DNA of 64,000 nucleotides from Anisus vortex (GCA_949126835.1 OX421497.1:28066742-28130741); one strand, 5' to 3'. Shown: positions 34,601 through 45,240, counted from the stretch's first letter. A program made the numbers and translations. Notes: generated from the sequence alone by a model not told the origin.

Positions 34601-37600
34601 TGTCATGGAAGCGTCCTTGTTTAGCCTGTAACAAATTAGTCCATTTATCAAAGCTACTTCTTTGATATAATGAAATACTGAGTGGTACCACTTGACTGAT
34701 TTGTGCGGATAGCTATTGCTAACCTTCATCTGGTCAAAATGATCCACTCCACCCATATGGTCATTGTAATGCTGGCAGATGGTAGGTTTTTCTACTGTTC
34801 TATAACCTTCTGGCTGTTTTCTGTCTCGTATGCGCTTCACTGTAGTTGTGTTGTTTCCCACAGTTGATAGAATACTGAGACGTTTGCTATCTTGAAACGT
34901 TGTTACGATCAAGTCCTTTGATTTAGCAAAAATGGGAGGATCAGCTCTTTTCATTCTTAATTTTTTTTTCTTCAGTTTTTTTGGATAACCCTTTGAGTTT
35001 TCCAGAATTGTGCCACACGTACCTAGATTTTTCACTTTCAAACTAGAATATGTATAAATACTTGTATAGTAATTGTCTGTGTATATTATATGGCCTTTTC
35101 CCTCTAATCCGTCAACCAGATCAAATACAATCTGTGAACGCAAAGTGTTGCCTTCTTCTATCACAAATGTCTTTTTTCTTGTGTATATTATAAACTTCAA
35201 ACAGTAGAAAAACTTTGAATCAGCCAACATGAATGCCTTTATGCCCCATTTAGTTGGTTTAGATGGCATGTACTGTTTGAAAAAACAACGTCCTTTGAAT
35301 GCCACCATAGACTCATCTATTGAAAGGGCTTGTCCTGGTCCATAGACTTGTCGGTATAGAGGTGCCGTAATGTCCAATAACGGTCGCAGTTTGAAGAGTG
35401 GATCATATCCATCCTGCTACCTTTCTAGTCTGTTTTCGTTATTGTTGAAATGAAAAAATGAGTTGAGAATTTGAAATCTATTTCTTCCCATTACTTGAGT
35501 AAAAGGGATGTATGTGAGCCAAGCTCCTGTTGCCCAATAATCATCTATTGATGATTTGCTACATAAGCCCATCGCAATCTGAATGCCAAGAAAGGCAGAT
35601 AGCTCATCCATATCGCATGGCTTCCAGCTTTTCACACGGTGGGATCCATCATTCCCAACACATTTTTCACTTTTTACCTTGTCACCATAACGATTAGTCT
35701 CATGCATTATGTGCTCCACTAAAGTATCAGGGAAAAACAATTTGAAATAATCAACAGCCTCAAAATTGTTGGTATCGACAAGAACACCTTGTCTACTAAT
35801 GAATGGGGGCAGCCATTCGCTATTTAGGTCAACGAAATCATTCCTCTCCAACATTTCCCAGTTAGAATGAACTGATTCGTTGCATTGCTCCCTATCACAA
35901 CTCAAAGCCGATCTAGCATCAATGCGAGCAGGTGCTAGTGGTCCATTGGTTTCACCGGCTAAATCAATGTTATCACCTGAATTACTTTCTAAATCTAAAT
36001 TATCATCTAATTCACAACTGTCATAATTATATTCCTCACCGGAATCAGAATCAGCTCGATAAACAATATAATCATCCATAGATCTATTTCAAGTATATTT
36101 CCAATAAAAGTAAATACTAATAATACTAAAATGTTTGAAATTCACACAAGAACAAGCTATAAACATAAAAGGACACATAAATCGGCTTCAGTACTAAGAT
36201 AAACATAAACAAGATTGTACATGCAACATCCACGTGGTTCGGTTTTGAGCATCAAAGTCAAAACGCGTCATAGGTGCCTTTTGACGTCACATAATTACTC
36301 CGTTGAAGAATAGCGTTCCTTACGTTATCTATCATACTGTTTATGTTAGACTCTCATGTAAATAGTGTGAATAACGTTTGGTTCGAGTCAAAGTTATTCC
36401 TTCATTACTGTTTAGTTATTATTGAGTACAGCTATAACCGACGGTTGGATATGTGACGCATACAAATAATAAAACCGAAAATACTGGTGATTGAGGTTAA
36501 GATAGTCATGCCAGTCATGATACACTGTCCAAACTCTATACCATTGATTATACGGTTATGATTTTGATCCGTTTCTTAAGATCACTATGATTTTCGACTA
36601 AAGTCGAATTTGGCATACAGAAAGAGTTTTGTAAATTCGACTTTAGTCGAATTTGGCATGTTAAGTGTTTAAACTTTAAAGTTTATTGTATGTCCCCGAT
36701 TCAATATTTATTGGCGGATATTATATTTATTTATTATGTTTGTGAATTTCTATGTATTGCCTAGGAATAAGTCTAATGACAATCAGTCATTATCAAATAG
36801 CCTACATAGGGGGTCGTCCATTAATTATGTCAACAAAATACAGAAAACTGGGTTGACAATACAATAAATAATATTTATTTGCCACATAGTACATAGGTAC
36901 AATAAAGGCAAAATTGACAGTTAGTTGTTGAAATGTGGAAGGGGAGTAAATAAACTGACTTTCTATAATAGCCTACATTTCATTTATAAAATTTCATGCG
37001 TTTATACTCATTCGCATTCATCAACAGTCTACGATTAAAATCATAGATTATACTGCATTGCCAAGTTCGTGACCTATATGCATATACCCTCTGTATTCTG
37101 ATCTGGACCATATCAAAACAAAATAGTAGGGTTGGGGAGAGAACATAGGGCAGAACTGTACCACTTAATATGTGTGTGAGGGGGGGGGGCGAAAAGTGCA
37201 CGACAAGAAGTGGAATAGACGGTTTGTTCTAATATTAAAACAAATATTATAGTTTTGCTAACTACTAATAGTGAAAGTTAAAATTAGGTCGATATAAGAG
37301 AAATGTTTCATAATTGTTAATGTATAATTTTAAAAAAGTGTATGAGCTAAAAATGTATTATTACTAGTGGCGTAGTGGGGGTGGCAAATATTGAAAAGAA
37401 AGATGGACAGCGTACACAAATAGTATAAAGAGCGGGGGTTGGGGAAGGGCAATAATGAACGAATGGGGCTAATTCTCAAATTATCACAATATTCCCCTAA
37501 ACTATTGAACAATTAATATGGTATCGAAATATCAATATTGAAACTAAAAATGTGTTTCTTTAAATATTTATCTATAAAACAAAAAACTACAGATTAGAAT

Positions 37601-40600
37601 ATAATGCTCGTGATAGGCGTTCTTGGTTAGTGTTAAGGACCATTAGATATTGGTCTTTATACTTTATACCAATGAAAAAAAAATAGAGAAACCAAATCAA
37701 ATCATAATATGTACAAGTAATATATTGAACATTTTAAAGTTTATATTGTAGTAATATATATTGGTTTAGTTATGTGATAAAACGGATTATTATTATTATT
37801 ATTGTTACTACTATCAATAGGATAAATGGTTTTAGTCTGAACAATAATCAATAGTTGTTATTTTAAACATTAATTAACATTGGAAACCTTTTTTGGTTAA
37901 AATAAAACACGTATAACTGTTACCTTAAATTAAAATGTGTATTATCAAATAATGTAGTAACTTGCCTTATTTAATGTTTAACGTTTGAGTCTTACACTAT
38001 AATATAAAAACTGCTTTTGTTTGTTTTACTTTAAAGTACATGATTGTCAATCATTGTCTGTATACCTACTTATAGCCTAAATTTTGTAAAAAATTTTACT
38101 TTAAAAGTTGTGTACTTTAAATGAACTTCGAATTGTTGCAATATTATTAAACATACACAGATTCGTAAAATTTTCGCGAATAGTTAAAAATGGCTAAAAA
38201 ACGAACATTTTTGCTAGAACACTTGGTTTCAATTAAAACAATTAATTTTGATAATTTGAAACAGTGCCGATTTAGTAGGTCTCTATAGAGTATTGAATTT
38301 CCTTCAATTTGATATATCACATAAGCTACTTCTAAAATTAGAAAATTTTAGTGATTTTTTAAAAAATATGTCAGATTTGCGTTTTTTGTCTCCTTTGCAA
38401 AATACTGTAAAAAGTATGAAAAATAATTTTTACATCGATATTTTTATATTTTTCAAATGTACCACATTCGCTAAAAAAATTGGGGCTCTTCTCTACAAAC
38501 TTTTTTGATTGTAAACAAAGTTACTTAGCCATAGCTAATATACTTTTTGAGATAATGACTTCTAAAAATAGGACTTTGTGAGTTGGCAAAAGGTAACCCA
38601 CTTGTAAAATTTCACAATTTCATAACTTTCTTAAATATTAACATACAGTCATAAGATTGATATCAAAGTTCTTAGAATCATTTTGCCTTTCTATTAAACA
38701 AAAAAAAGCTCAATAGCTTGAACAATTTAAATCAGTTTTTAGTACCTACACAAATTAATGTATATTAATACGCTAATATATAACTAGCGTCCTAAAAAAA
38801 TAATAAGAGGTCGCAAAAAAAAGTCATTCAAAGTTTATATATGAAAACGTAAAGCCTACGTCATGAATTAAGGTGAATAATCTATTGTGATTACCGATTA
38901 CATATGAAGAGAGGTACAGGCCACTGCCAAAGAAGTTTGCGAGAAACTTCAGAATGACAAATGGACTGTAAGATGTGACAAAAGCTGTAGCAAGACCACA
39001 TACAAACTGCCCGGCTGTGCTTAACAATAAAATCTTCTTGCGTCCAAGTCTAAACAAAAAAAATGATAAATTAAAACAAGATAAATGTATAATTAGCTTC
39101 ACGCTATTACAAATTGTTAATTGTTGTGTTCTTTTTATTCTTTCCCTTCCACTATTTCTTATACAGCCATATATACATATATTACAAATTAGGTTAAACA
39201 GGTTAAATGATTCGCTTTCCGTCCAGCTATCCATCTCAAAACTTGACACATAGACGTGTTTCATTTGACGTCTTAATCTATAGCATTTCAGTCACATCCC
39301 CACCTAAACCCTTTAAAATAAATTTTTTTAAATATTACATAGAGCACATTATTAAAATCATCTTTGAACTAGCTATAACTAAGTGATGTCCTCATGTCTT
39401 AACATCCTTTATTCTTGCAGGGATCATTTTCGGTCATTAACGCATACGAATTTGAAATGACCGATTGTTTTACTTGCGAATTGGTCAACTGACCGAAATG
39501 ATTTTACATTTGCAATTTTCACCTTAATAAAGCTAATTTAATAAGTTAGTTTAAAATAAATGTGCTATGCCAATAATATATAACAAGTCATGTTTGTTTG
39601 TTTTTTATATACTGCAATTGTCCGAAAAATACAGTAAATCTCTAAAACGGTGGCGTCTGTATGGTCTGTAACATGGTTCGGATATTAAATGCAACTCGTA
39701 ACATTCAATGATCAAACGACGATGTTCAATTTGAGGCAATTATTTTAATCACTTCATGTAATATGTAGTTGAATCACAACAGTCATGTCTCTCATATCTC
39801 ATTCGTCTAATTTATTTCAAAACTATTCAGTCCACTTTCGCCTCACAGTCCCTAAAGGACTATTCACCAACATTATCGCAAGAAAACTGATTCTATCACT
39901 AAGCCTAGTCTGTTAGTAAATAAATAATATTACGTCAAACGTTCACTTCCTGGTAACCACTTTCATGCACTTATTGAATAAACTATCTCCATATCATTTT
40001 CGCACCAAATTAACCCTTACATGGTCGAATACGAATAAACAGTATTACCGAATAGCTGCTATTTTTTTAAGAACAAAGTTCTTAATGATGCCAATTTTGG
40101 GTTGGTTATTAATTAATTTGATTTTCTTTGTTAGTAGACATTTTCCATTTCATTGTTCAAGTATTTCGTTTCATCTATAGACATACTTTTGTAATTAATA
40201 CGACACAGTTGACGCCCTACACTGTATATAAAGACTAATTACCAAACAGTAGAGTACTTACACATCTGCCAGTGAACCTAAGATAAGGGATCCAGCCATC
40301 ATGCCCCCCATCACGCCCATGTTGGCATAGGTTTTAAATGAAACATCATCACACACCATGTTCATCTGATGGAGAATGAACTAAGTCTTAGTCTAATACA
40401 TTAGTTTATAAGAAACAAAACAAAAATAGATATGACCGATCTCATTGCACTATTAAATTATATGATAAGATCATGCTCTAATATTTTCATGGCTTAAGTC
40501 TTGCATTTGTGTATTGGTGTACACTATAAAAGGAATAAATTAATTATGGTGTTTCTAATGAACGCAATTAGTCGTTTGCCTTTCATTTACATTTGTTTTC

Positions 40601-42194
40601 TTTGTTTCTTGCTATAAGAAACCACTTTGTTCATTCTAGCATAATAGATAAGGGACGCTGTCAGAATTGTAAGCAATATATTTTTTTAAAGTGTTTTTTG
40701 CTTTTCTGTAAACCTTATTATCCAACAGAAACTTAAGACAATGAACTTGAATTTGGCCTTAGAATGGGTTGCCTAACCAACTTGGAAAGCAAAACAATAT
40801 ACCATCATTTATAATATATCTTAAGATAAAAATAAGACTAATATAAAGCCACGGATAAGCTTAGGGCGCCATACTCTTCTGTAAAACTTGAGCTTATGTA
40901 AAATATAAGATGTTACGTCTATATATTTTCACAATATCGTAATGTGATTTATTTTATATTGTCAGAATGCTTGTCAGTTAACGTTTAATTCATTCCAAAG
41001 TTAATTGATACATTTTCACAAACCTCTGTAACAAACGTGGAGTGAAAAATGTCTTGACTGTAAACCCATTTGTGACATTTTTGTGTTTGATTTTTCCATT
41101 CACCCCATATGTTATTCTTCATATACCTGTCACACTGCGAGTACATATTTTTCTCTCTCAGCCATGGGATTGATTTATTGATAAGTTCATCATGCCATGG
41201 GCCCTGACTTTTGTACGTGTCATTGTCCAGTTCAGGAATGGCGCACCTATAGATTTTACACAATAACAATTACAATATCTAATTTTAAAAATTTACATTT
41301 CGTTTTGCCTCCGAACGTTTATGCACTGGATATTTTGTTGTCTTCTGAGTGGAAGCTGTTTTTTTATATTGTTGTTTATTCTTTTTTTAATTACAATTAT
41401 AACGTTAAAAAGAAATTTTTCAATTGAAATATGAATATAATAACTGCAACGATTCAATTAACATGTCAAGATGATAGTAAATAAGATTTAGAGTAAGCAA
41501 AACAATGAGATTTCTTACTTACACAAGACGGTCAGTGAAATAAGAGCCAATTGGCCTAAATTGATATGAAACATTTTTTACAAAGAAATATAAGACAATA
41601 AGATTGGTCTTCAGTTCTAGAAATATAGTTTAAGTTACCAAAAATCTATTCAAGTATTTATATATTCTTTTTATTTTAGCTTTTTAAAGACCTATTATAA
41701 GTTTTACTGTTATGTGCTTGATTTTTAGTTTTTATATATAAAATTTAAAGAGACACTATACATTATTTTGTTGCAACTTTAAACTGAAAAAAAGTCCAAT
41801 GGAAATTGTAGGTTTTATTGAAAGAAACATCATTTAATGGTCGAAAAAACTATCTCATATTGTTAAATGTTTCCATAAAATAAGAATATTTACGTTGAAC
41901 ATTATAAACTGAAATTGCGAATGAATTTTAAATAGAACTAATAAGTATTTTTTGTTCTTTTGTAACATTTGAAATGAATCATCGTTGCATCTTTTATTGC
42001 GTGTCAAATAATTAATTCAAGTACTGTCATGTCAATCATTATAAGCCCTACCTATGTCCAGGAACGGCCATTATAAACACTGACATCAAAATCTGAAAGG
42101 CTTCTGGTACAGTTACCAAACAGGTCAGAAGAAACATCCGCTTCTGGTAAGTCCCAAAATCTCCCAGCGCGTGGATGACGTCATCAAATTTCAT
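19230..42194 (-). CDS. SLC22 family (organic cation/anion) transporter gene, 9 coding exons
   Basis: This is a plasma-membrane solute carrier of the major facilitator superfamily, SLC22 branch. Exons: 42194-42052, 41246-41024, 40365-40262, 39049-38895, 31727-31559, 31436-31221, 27553-27327, 19883-19702, 19385-19230. All introns are GT/AG and phases match throughout, giving 1575 nt and 524 residues, normal for the family. Landmarks: N-terminal DDVIHALGDFGTYQKR, large extracellular loop with paired cysteines and N-glycosylation sites NKS and NQT, GRKK after TM2 (residues 159-162), ESPRWL (269-274), NYMVYYGLSLN in TM7, YIYTAEMFPTIMRNSG, and C-terminal LPET. Substrate cannot be deduced. Start: the first ATG matches family N-termini; upstream untranslated exons may exist. 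Introns are 805, 658, 1212, 7167, 122, 3667, 7443 and 316 bp and carry many transposons. Confidence 0.93.
19702..19883 (-). CDS. SLC22 exon 8
   Basis: 182 nt after acceptor AACAG. TM10 and TM11 with YIYTAEMFPTIMRNSGLG, the late SLC22 signature (YxxELxPTxxRNxG). Donor GTAGGT, phase 0. Confidence 0.93.
20299..20537 (+). repeat. Possible decayed LTR
   Basis: TGTTAGG...TTACA, followed by tggggcttttcgtccg (20538), which looks like a primer binding site, about 100 bp ahead of a gag-like frame. No second LTR seen. Confidence 0.35.
20641..21500 (+). pseudogene. LTR retrotransposon gag remnant in intron 7
   Basis: An open segment of 111 codons from 20641 is followed, in other frames, by FNDEEIDHYLISFQRAAADF (about 20990-21050), the capsid-start motif of many gypsy gags, and by CCYCKKEEHIKKDC (about 21434-21475), a CX2CX4HX4C zinc knuckle. 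Stops and frameshifts break it. It lies on the plus strand, opposite to the host gene. Confidence 0.6.
21819..24310 (-). mobile_element. Helitron-like non-autonomous element, family 1, copy 1
   Basis: Read on the minus strand, the 3' end is a hairpin ccgtca-ttt-tgacgg followed after nine bases by CTAG and a host T (21817-21847), the classical Helitron terminus. The same terminus occurs at 42482 and 50593. The body has blocks shared with 50594-53520 in the same order, including the long hairpin at 22350-22739. An additional end-like sequence (acccgagcaacgccgggaa) lies near 22840. No Rep/helicase coding is seen. The 5' boundary near 24310 is approximate. Confidence 0.6.
22350..22739. repeat. 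Long imperfect inverted repeat (hairpin)
   Basis: Arms 22350-22512 and 22589-22739, about 160 bp, GC-richer than their surroundings, separated by about 76 bp. Matching pairs include cgtctcgag, gcatgtac and cgccgatacat with their complements. The copy at 52290-52470 retains the left arm only. Confidence 0.8.
24178..24510. repeat. Head-to-head inverted repeat of family 1 5' ends
   Basis: 24178-24303 (ttggaggacgtttccaattt, agcgaacaaacatatata) reappears reverse-complemented at 24362-24495, with a 58-bp centre. The right-hand copy is truncated. Confidence 0.75.
24680..25678 (+). pseudogene. hAT transposase remnant, ZMYM1-like type, in intron 7
   Basis: Segments in changing frames follow the hAT order: WSARIERVKTF (about 24725), YEQLGALRNSWKAMWIEAKL (about 24993-25050), YGVLDSVIGGL (about 25230), DTFSFLWNYQKM, KLAEKYYHDISCEDFHLTMV (about 25365-25425), and the end SIESGVARQINFDTVI then FAKKN (25610-25678). 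The catalytic and dimerisation regions are frameshifted and stop-ridden, so it is dead. It is related to the copy at 4846-5418. Confidence 0.7.
25885..26170. repeat. Single-arm copy of the 46-47 kb repeat
   Basis: Contains atggaccgcttgctttagta and ggtcttattatagtct, matching 46231-46370 and, reversed, 46602-46680 and 46970-47120. Confidence 0.6.
26171..27326. other. Intron 7 sequence without recognised feature
   Basis: No coding motif. A G-rich run is at 26603-26618. Confidence 0.5.
27327..27553 (-). CDS. SLC22 exon 7
   Basis: 227 nt after acceptor CATTAG. The split codon gives WFVNYMVYYGLSLNVGNL, the conserved TM7 block, followed by TM8 (EAVAYTL), DRAGRK and TM9. Donor GTTATA (weak), phase 1. 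Confidence 0.92.
27554..28339. other. Intron 6 sequence without recognised feature
   Basis: AT-rich, no repeat end or coding motif recognised. Confidence 0.5.
28340..28560 (+). repeat. Dispersed LINE-derived repeat, partner of 6650-6870
   Basis: Shares gtgacattgcatgtttgcaa and gcttttcaaaacaataagat with 6690-6800 in the same order. Confidence 0.7.
28637..28670. repeat. (TA)n microsatellite
   Basis: Pure TA run in intron 6. It is followed by an element-like end, cagacctgccaaactttccg at 28676, with no partner end found. Confidence 0.85.
29124..29235. repeat. Dispersed repeat, copy 2
   Basis: Counterpart of 15617-15735, likewise directly after a (TA)n. Confidence 0.75.
29534..29583. repeat. 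Perfect 25-bp tandem duplication
   Basis: gtttgaccgcgtcacgcata... repeated exactly once, 29534-29558 and 29559-29583. Confidence 0.95.
29635..29798 (+). pseudogene. RTE-type LINE 3' end
   Basis: The frame from about 29646 reads MRWLDDVDMDLRQIGVQA, stop, KKKAMDRSE, stop, then TRALHGL and a (gat)n tail. This ending (RWLDDVxxDL...DRxxWR...ALHGL) is common to RTE-like LINEs. Two in-frame stops are present. The minus-strand open frame across it is antisense shadow. Confidence 0.7.
29805..30204. mobile_element. MITE-like element, TTAA-flanked, copy B
   Basis: Related to 16845-17246 along its whole length (shared tattattgttttaaactaaat and catttacgaagtg-type blocks). The right end is GGG then TTAA at 30205-30208; the left end starts directly after the LINE (gat)n tail. 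Confidence 0.6.
30209..31220. other. Intron 6 sequence; unidentified GC-richer block
   Basis: 30420-30890 is GC-richer than its surroundings and holds a 73-codon frame with no recognised domain. It may be the 5' part of an unknown retroelement. Confidence 0.3.
31221..31436 (-). CDS. SLC22 exon 6
   Basis: 216 nt after acceptor AATCAG. Opens with LLLNESPRWLISRNRIKEAS, the hallmark ESPRWL of SLC22, then the large cytoplasmic loop up to TM7. Donor GTGAGA, phase 2. Intron 5 before it is only 122 bp. Confidence 0.93.
31559..31727 (-). CDS. SLC22 exon 5
   Basis: 169 nt after acceptor CTACAG. GMELVGPSKRKYAG, the TM4/TM5 signature (MExVGPxxR), then TM5 and TM6 with PDWNYLQIVLSIPN. Donor GTAAGT, phase 2. 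Confidence 0.92.
31728..32815. other. SLC22 intron 4, part beside the piggyBac
   Basis: Contains a degenerate (GT)n at about 32050-32108. No gene recognised. Confidence 0.6.
32958..33700. repeat. Two tandem copies of a 376-bp unit inside the piggyBac
   Basis: 32958-33333 and 33334-33700 are near-identical; a third, more diverged partial unit follows to about 33960. Each of the two carries cacgtg and, a few bases on, atggcggccatcttgaat. The units lie between the transposase stop and the left end. Confidence 0.9.
34289..36079 (-). pseudogene. piggyBac transposase with one in-frame stop
   Basis: The reading frame runs from ATG at 36079 to TAA at 34289, 596 codons, interrupted only by TAG at 35417-35419 (codon 221) with no frameshift. 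piggyBac transposases are typically near 590-600 residues. The acidic N-terminus is followed by the family fold; the catalytic aspartates are in SIDESMVAFKGR (about residue 255), IIYTDNYYTSI (about 335) and MGGVDHFDQM (about 446), close to the spacing of the moth enzyme. The C-terminal cysteine-rich zinc domain is complete (CLVCKSC, CPVCNVTLC). It integrates at TTAA by DDD chemistry in the nucleus. It lies on the same strand as the host gene. The single stop suggests recent inactivation, or readthrough or sequencing error. A 375-residue downstream frame remains and contains the whole catalytic core. Confidence 0.92.
36668..38894. other. SLC22 intron 4, distal part
   Basis: No gene. At about 36810 gggggtcgtccattaattat resembles a widespread transposon end. 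At 37370 agtggcgtagtgggg resembles the MITE terminus seen at 47429. Confidence 0.4.
38895..39049 (-). CDS. SLC22 exon 4
   Basis: 155 nt after acceptor TTTAG. Completes DVLGRKK, the major facilitator GRK motif between TM2 and TM3, then TM3 and TM4 with FFGSGLYLSSYVI. Donor GTAATC, phase 1. Confidence 0.92.
39050..40261 (-). other. SLC22 intron 3
   Basis: 1212 bp. No gene or recognisable transposon. Confidence 0.6.
40262..40365 (-). CDS. SLC22 exon 3
   Basis: 104 nt after acceptor CATCAG. MNMVCDD is the conserved loop end; then TM2 (MGVMGGMMAGSLILGSLAD). Donor GTAAGT, phase 2. Confidence 0.92.
41024..41246 (-). CDS. SLC22 exon 2
   Basis: 223 nt after acceptor CTATAG; large extracellular loop, residues 48-122. 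Contains C49, further cysteines in SQCDRYM and QKCHKW, and glycosylation sequons NKS and NQT. Ends STFVTE before donor GTTTGT (phase 0), matching the family's STIVTE block. Confidence 0.92.
41247..42051 (-). other. SLC22 intron 1
   Basis: 805 bp, AT-rich, nothing recognised. Confidence 0.7.
42052..42194 (-). CDS. SLC22 exon 1
   Basis: 143 nt, codes residues 1-47 plus two bases. It begins MKFDDVIHALGDFGTYQKR and includes TM1. Ends CATAG before donor GTAGGG (phase 2); the split codon restores GHRC, the conserved start of the extracellular loop. Confidence 0.92.
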
Positions 42195-42483
42195 TTTCGT
42201 TTTACACACTTTGGACCACTTAACTTACTAGTTCACTGAACCAAAAAGCAGTATTGAAAAACAAATGCAACAACAACATCTTCATATTAAAATAACACAA
42301 TCTTATTCGATAAATAGTGAAGAATATTATTTGGAGTTATTGCTTTATTTGTATGTTATTGTCAATTAAATATATCACAAAAGCCGTTGACATGAACATA
42401 TCGGATAAGAATGGTATTAATTTTGTTTTAATTATGCTCGTAGAAAAATAAAAATGCTACAGACCTAGATATTATTGTTTTAC

Positions 42484-43115
42484 TAGTAGTTATACCCGTC
42501 AAAATGACGGAGAAATGAATGAATGTTTTGCTAAGAGAGAAATAAAAAAAAAGTATTACAGTAAAAACTGTAGTGAAAACGCTTCTTTCGGTATTTAGTT
42601 CTTTGTTGTTGTTTATTGTTTACGATCGCCCTAGTCCTGGAACATACATAAGAATTGTTGCCGTGAAGCTTCTGGTATCAAATAATATATAGGTTGTGTT
42701 GGCTCGACTAATATTAAACTAACCACAATACTATTTAAATGAAAAAAAAAGCATGCACAAATACCAAACTATAAAAAAGAATAATACAAAAGTAGGTAAT
42801 ATTTCTCAGTAAGGGATACTCCAGTCCCACCACAACAAATAAACAACATATTTTGAAAGCAAGGGAAAACTCAGGATACCAATAAAATACACAAGTTGAA
42901 AGCATTTCGAAAGGGACATCACTCTATATTTTTAAATGGCGCTCCGGTGTATAAGCTTTAACTCATTAGTAAAACGCTATTAAAAACAAATAACGCATGA
43001 CTTAAGCAATATAGTTAATATCATCAAAATTTTTGCTGATCGTTAGCGATTTATACATTTAACTTTTATGCCGATCGGTTAAACGGACTAAGAGTCTATA
43101 TAAGACACATATATA
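42484..43115 (-). mobile_element. Helitron-like family 1, copy 3 (short)
   Basis: The minus-strand 3' end shows ccgtcattttgacggg and, shortly after, CTAG then T (42482-42510). Body blocks (ctttcggtatttagttcttt, cctggaacatacataagaat) match the other copies. It lies just upstream of the SLC22 start codon. Confidence 0.6.
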
Positions 43116-44127
43116 TTTATATACAAGCAATATCCCCTGGGGAAACCACGGGGGTAAAGAATTTAGTTTTATATGCTTTTATGATTTTTAGAAATCGGTA
43201 AACAGGAGCTAGAAGTAAAGTTGGCCTAATTCATGGTTTTAAATTTAAGAAATGACGATTATAATTCAGAAGATTAAGAGGAGAATAAGAATGGGCATTT
43301 CTATAGCGCTTCAATCCATGCTATTAAATTAGCATGCTCAGTGCACTCTTGGTGTGATTTGTAGTGGCAGATGTATTAGCCAAAGAGAAAGGTCTTTAGT
43401 TCTTTTTTAATTGGTGTTATTTACATTTCTATTGAATTACTTGTATAATTAAAACAAAAAGATGGTTTGATTTAACTGTCGTTTTTCACTGTAATAAATT
43501 CAGATGAAACTTTTCCTTCAAAGCAATATTAAGTGTAATTTCTAGTTCTCCATGAGTATGGCCTAGTTGTCTGTTGTTATTTTCAACATATTTGGGGGAA
43601 AAAAAGCGACAAAATTTGACCATAGATGAAAACTTCGACATGATCGAATGTCTGTTATAAAAAATTGTAAATTGCTATCATTAAGCAGAATTATTAGAAA
43701 TTGTTGACGTCAAAGATAATAGGGTAGTGTATAGTGTTGATGAACAAAGTTGATAAATTAGGATTAAAAGGCTATCAGCATTGCTGCATTCTGAGAAGAT
43801 TTCTAAAGTGTCTAAGTTGCGATGTATTTGCTTTTCAATGAATCAATAGCCGTTGCAAATACAATCTTTGGATTGAGATTTGTCAAAAGCATAATGATTA
43901 CCGGGTACTTTATCATTATTGCTGTCACCTTTGGTGTAAGTTTATTAACATTGGTGTTATATTTATGACATTAGTTTGATACTAGACATTATCAAAACTT
44001 TTTGTGAGTTCGAGCGTTCGGCTGACGTACGGAATGTTTTGAGTATGAATGCTGAAAAAGGCTAGTGTTTGTTCCCGGTATTACAATCTTGGAGGCACTG
44101 CTCTCTCTGCCTTTCATCTGATGAACG

Positions 44128-45240
44128 GTGGGAGCTCTGGATCTACCGACTGTATTGGCTTGTCGTGAAGCCTTAAATACTGACAATATTTATATTTCTT
44201 CTCAACTTCACGTAAAATCAAGGCAACGAGATGGTTATAATAATAAATCGAGTCTTTATTTTTATCAAAAACAGACAGTCACACACTCGTTCCTAGTCCT
44301 CTCTCTGGCTCTTTCTCGAGCGCAGTCTGAGCGCAGTCTTTCTCTCACCGATTTAATTGCTCTCCCTGAACATATCAGAGAGGATTACGTTACGCACACT
44401 TACATCCCTAGAACAGGTTAGCTAAACGCCAAGTAAAATTATACAATTGTAAGTGTGCCCGATATTTAAACACAGATTAAAAATATATAACATATTTTTA
44501 AAATTATAAAATGTACATACCTAATGAGCACACTTACTGATTGTATAATTTTAATAATAACAGGAATACAAATACTTTAAATGAATTAAATATTTGAAAT
44601 TGACCTTATTGAACACTATCAAAAGGCGTCAGTAAAGTAAGGAATATAACTTATAAGAATTTATAACAAAATAATATGCCTTGTAAAATTATTTAACAAC
44701 GGCATAATAATCTCCGAATAATGCCCTCAAATTGTGTCTATTTGTTTTACCAAAAAGTTCACTATTTATATTTTAAAAAAATAAAACACAGTATAACCAA
44801 AGCATAGGCCTACTTTCAGACTACAACTGAACAGCGTCATTGTAGGCCCTATAGGCCTACATTCACTTATTAAAAGAATAACTGTTACTAAAACCCCGAC
44901 ATCTCGTATAATGAGGGGAAGGCACTGGACCAACAGATAATTTATTGAACTGAATACAGGACTGATAAGAAAAGTGCCAATGAACATTTAATGAACAACT
45001 ATCTTTGTAGTTAATATATGGAACAGCGCCCCATTGTATTTGAATTTCCCTCCCGAAGAACATTCCTGACAGTGCCGTGGTGTCTAAAAATAGACCCTAA
45101 CTGGGTCAGCGCTACTTGTTGTGTGTGGAGCTTTTGGGCTCTCATTGTAACTGTAACCGGCTCTGATGGTTACGTGATATTCGTTAAGGGAAAAGTAAAG
45201 GACATTGGGCGATGTGGTTTTTTTTCTGATCATACAATAT
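44128..45240. other. Insertion unique to the left arm
   Basis: No coding motif is recognised in its short frames. A small inverted repeat pairs 44433-44465 (aaaattatacaat, agtgtg) with 44520-44555. Confidence 0.4.

Larger units (their letters stand above)
32820..36667 (-). mobile_element. piggyBac-like DNA transposon in SLC22 intron 4
   Basis: The element is 3.85 kb. The ends carry a 16-bp inverted repeat CACTTAACATGCCAAA (32820-32835) and its exact complement (36652-36667). TTAA precedes the left end (32816-32819); the right flank is TTTAAA, giving a TTAA one base further out (36669-36672), so one base has changed or been gained. An inner TTAA also lies within each repeat, so ends at 32827/36660 are an alternative. 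The right subterminal region has two copies of gtcgaatttggcat with palindromic tcgactaaagtcga. It encodes a transposase interrupted by a single stop. Confidence 0.85.

Noticed and set aside
39961..40180. 71-codon plus-strand frame in SLC22 intron 3
   Set aside because: No domain or conserved motif, and no sign of being an exon.
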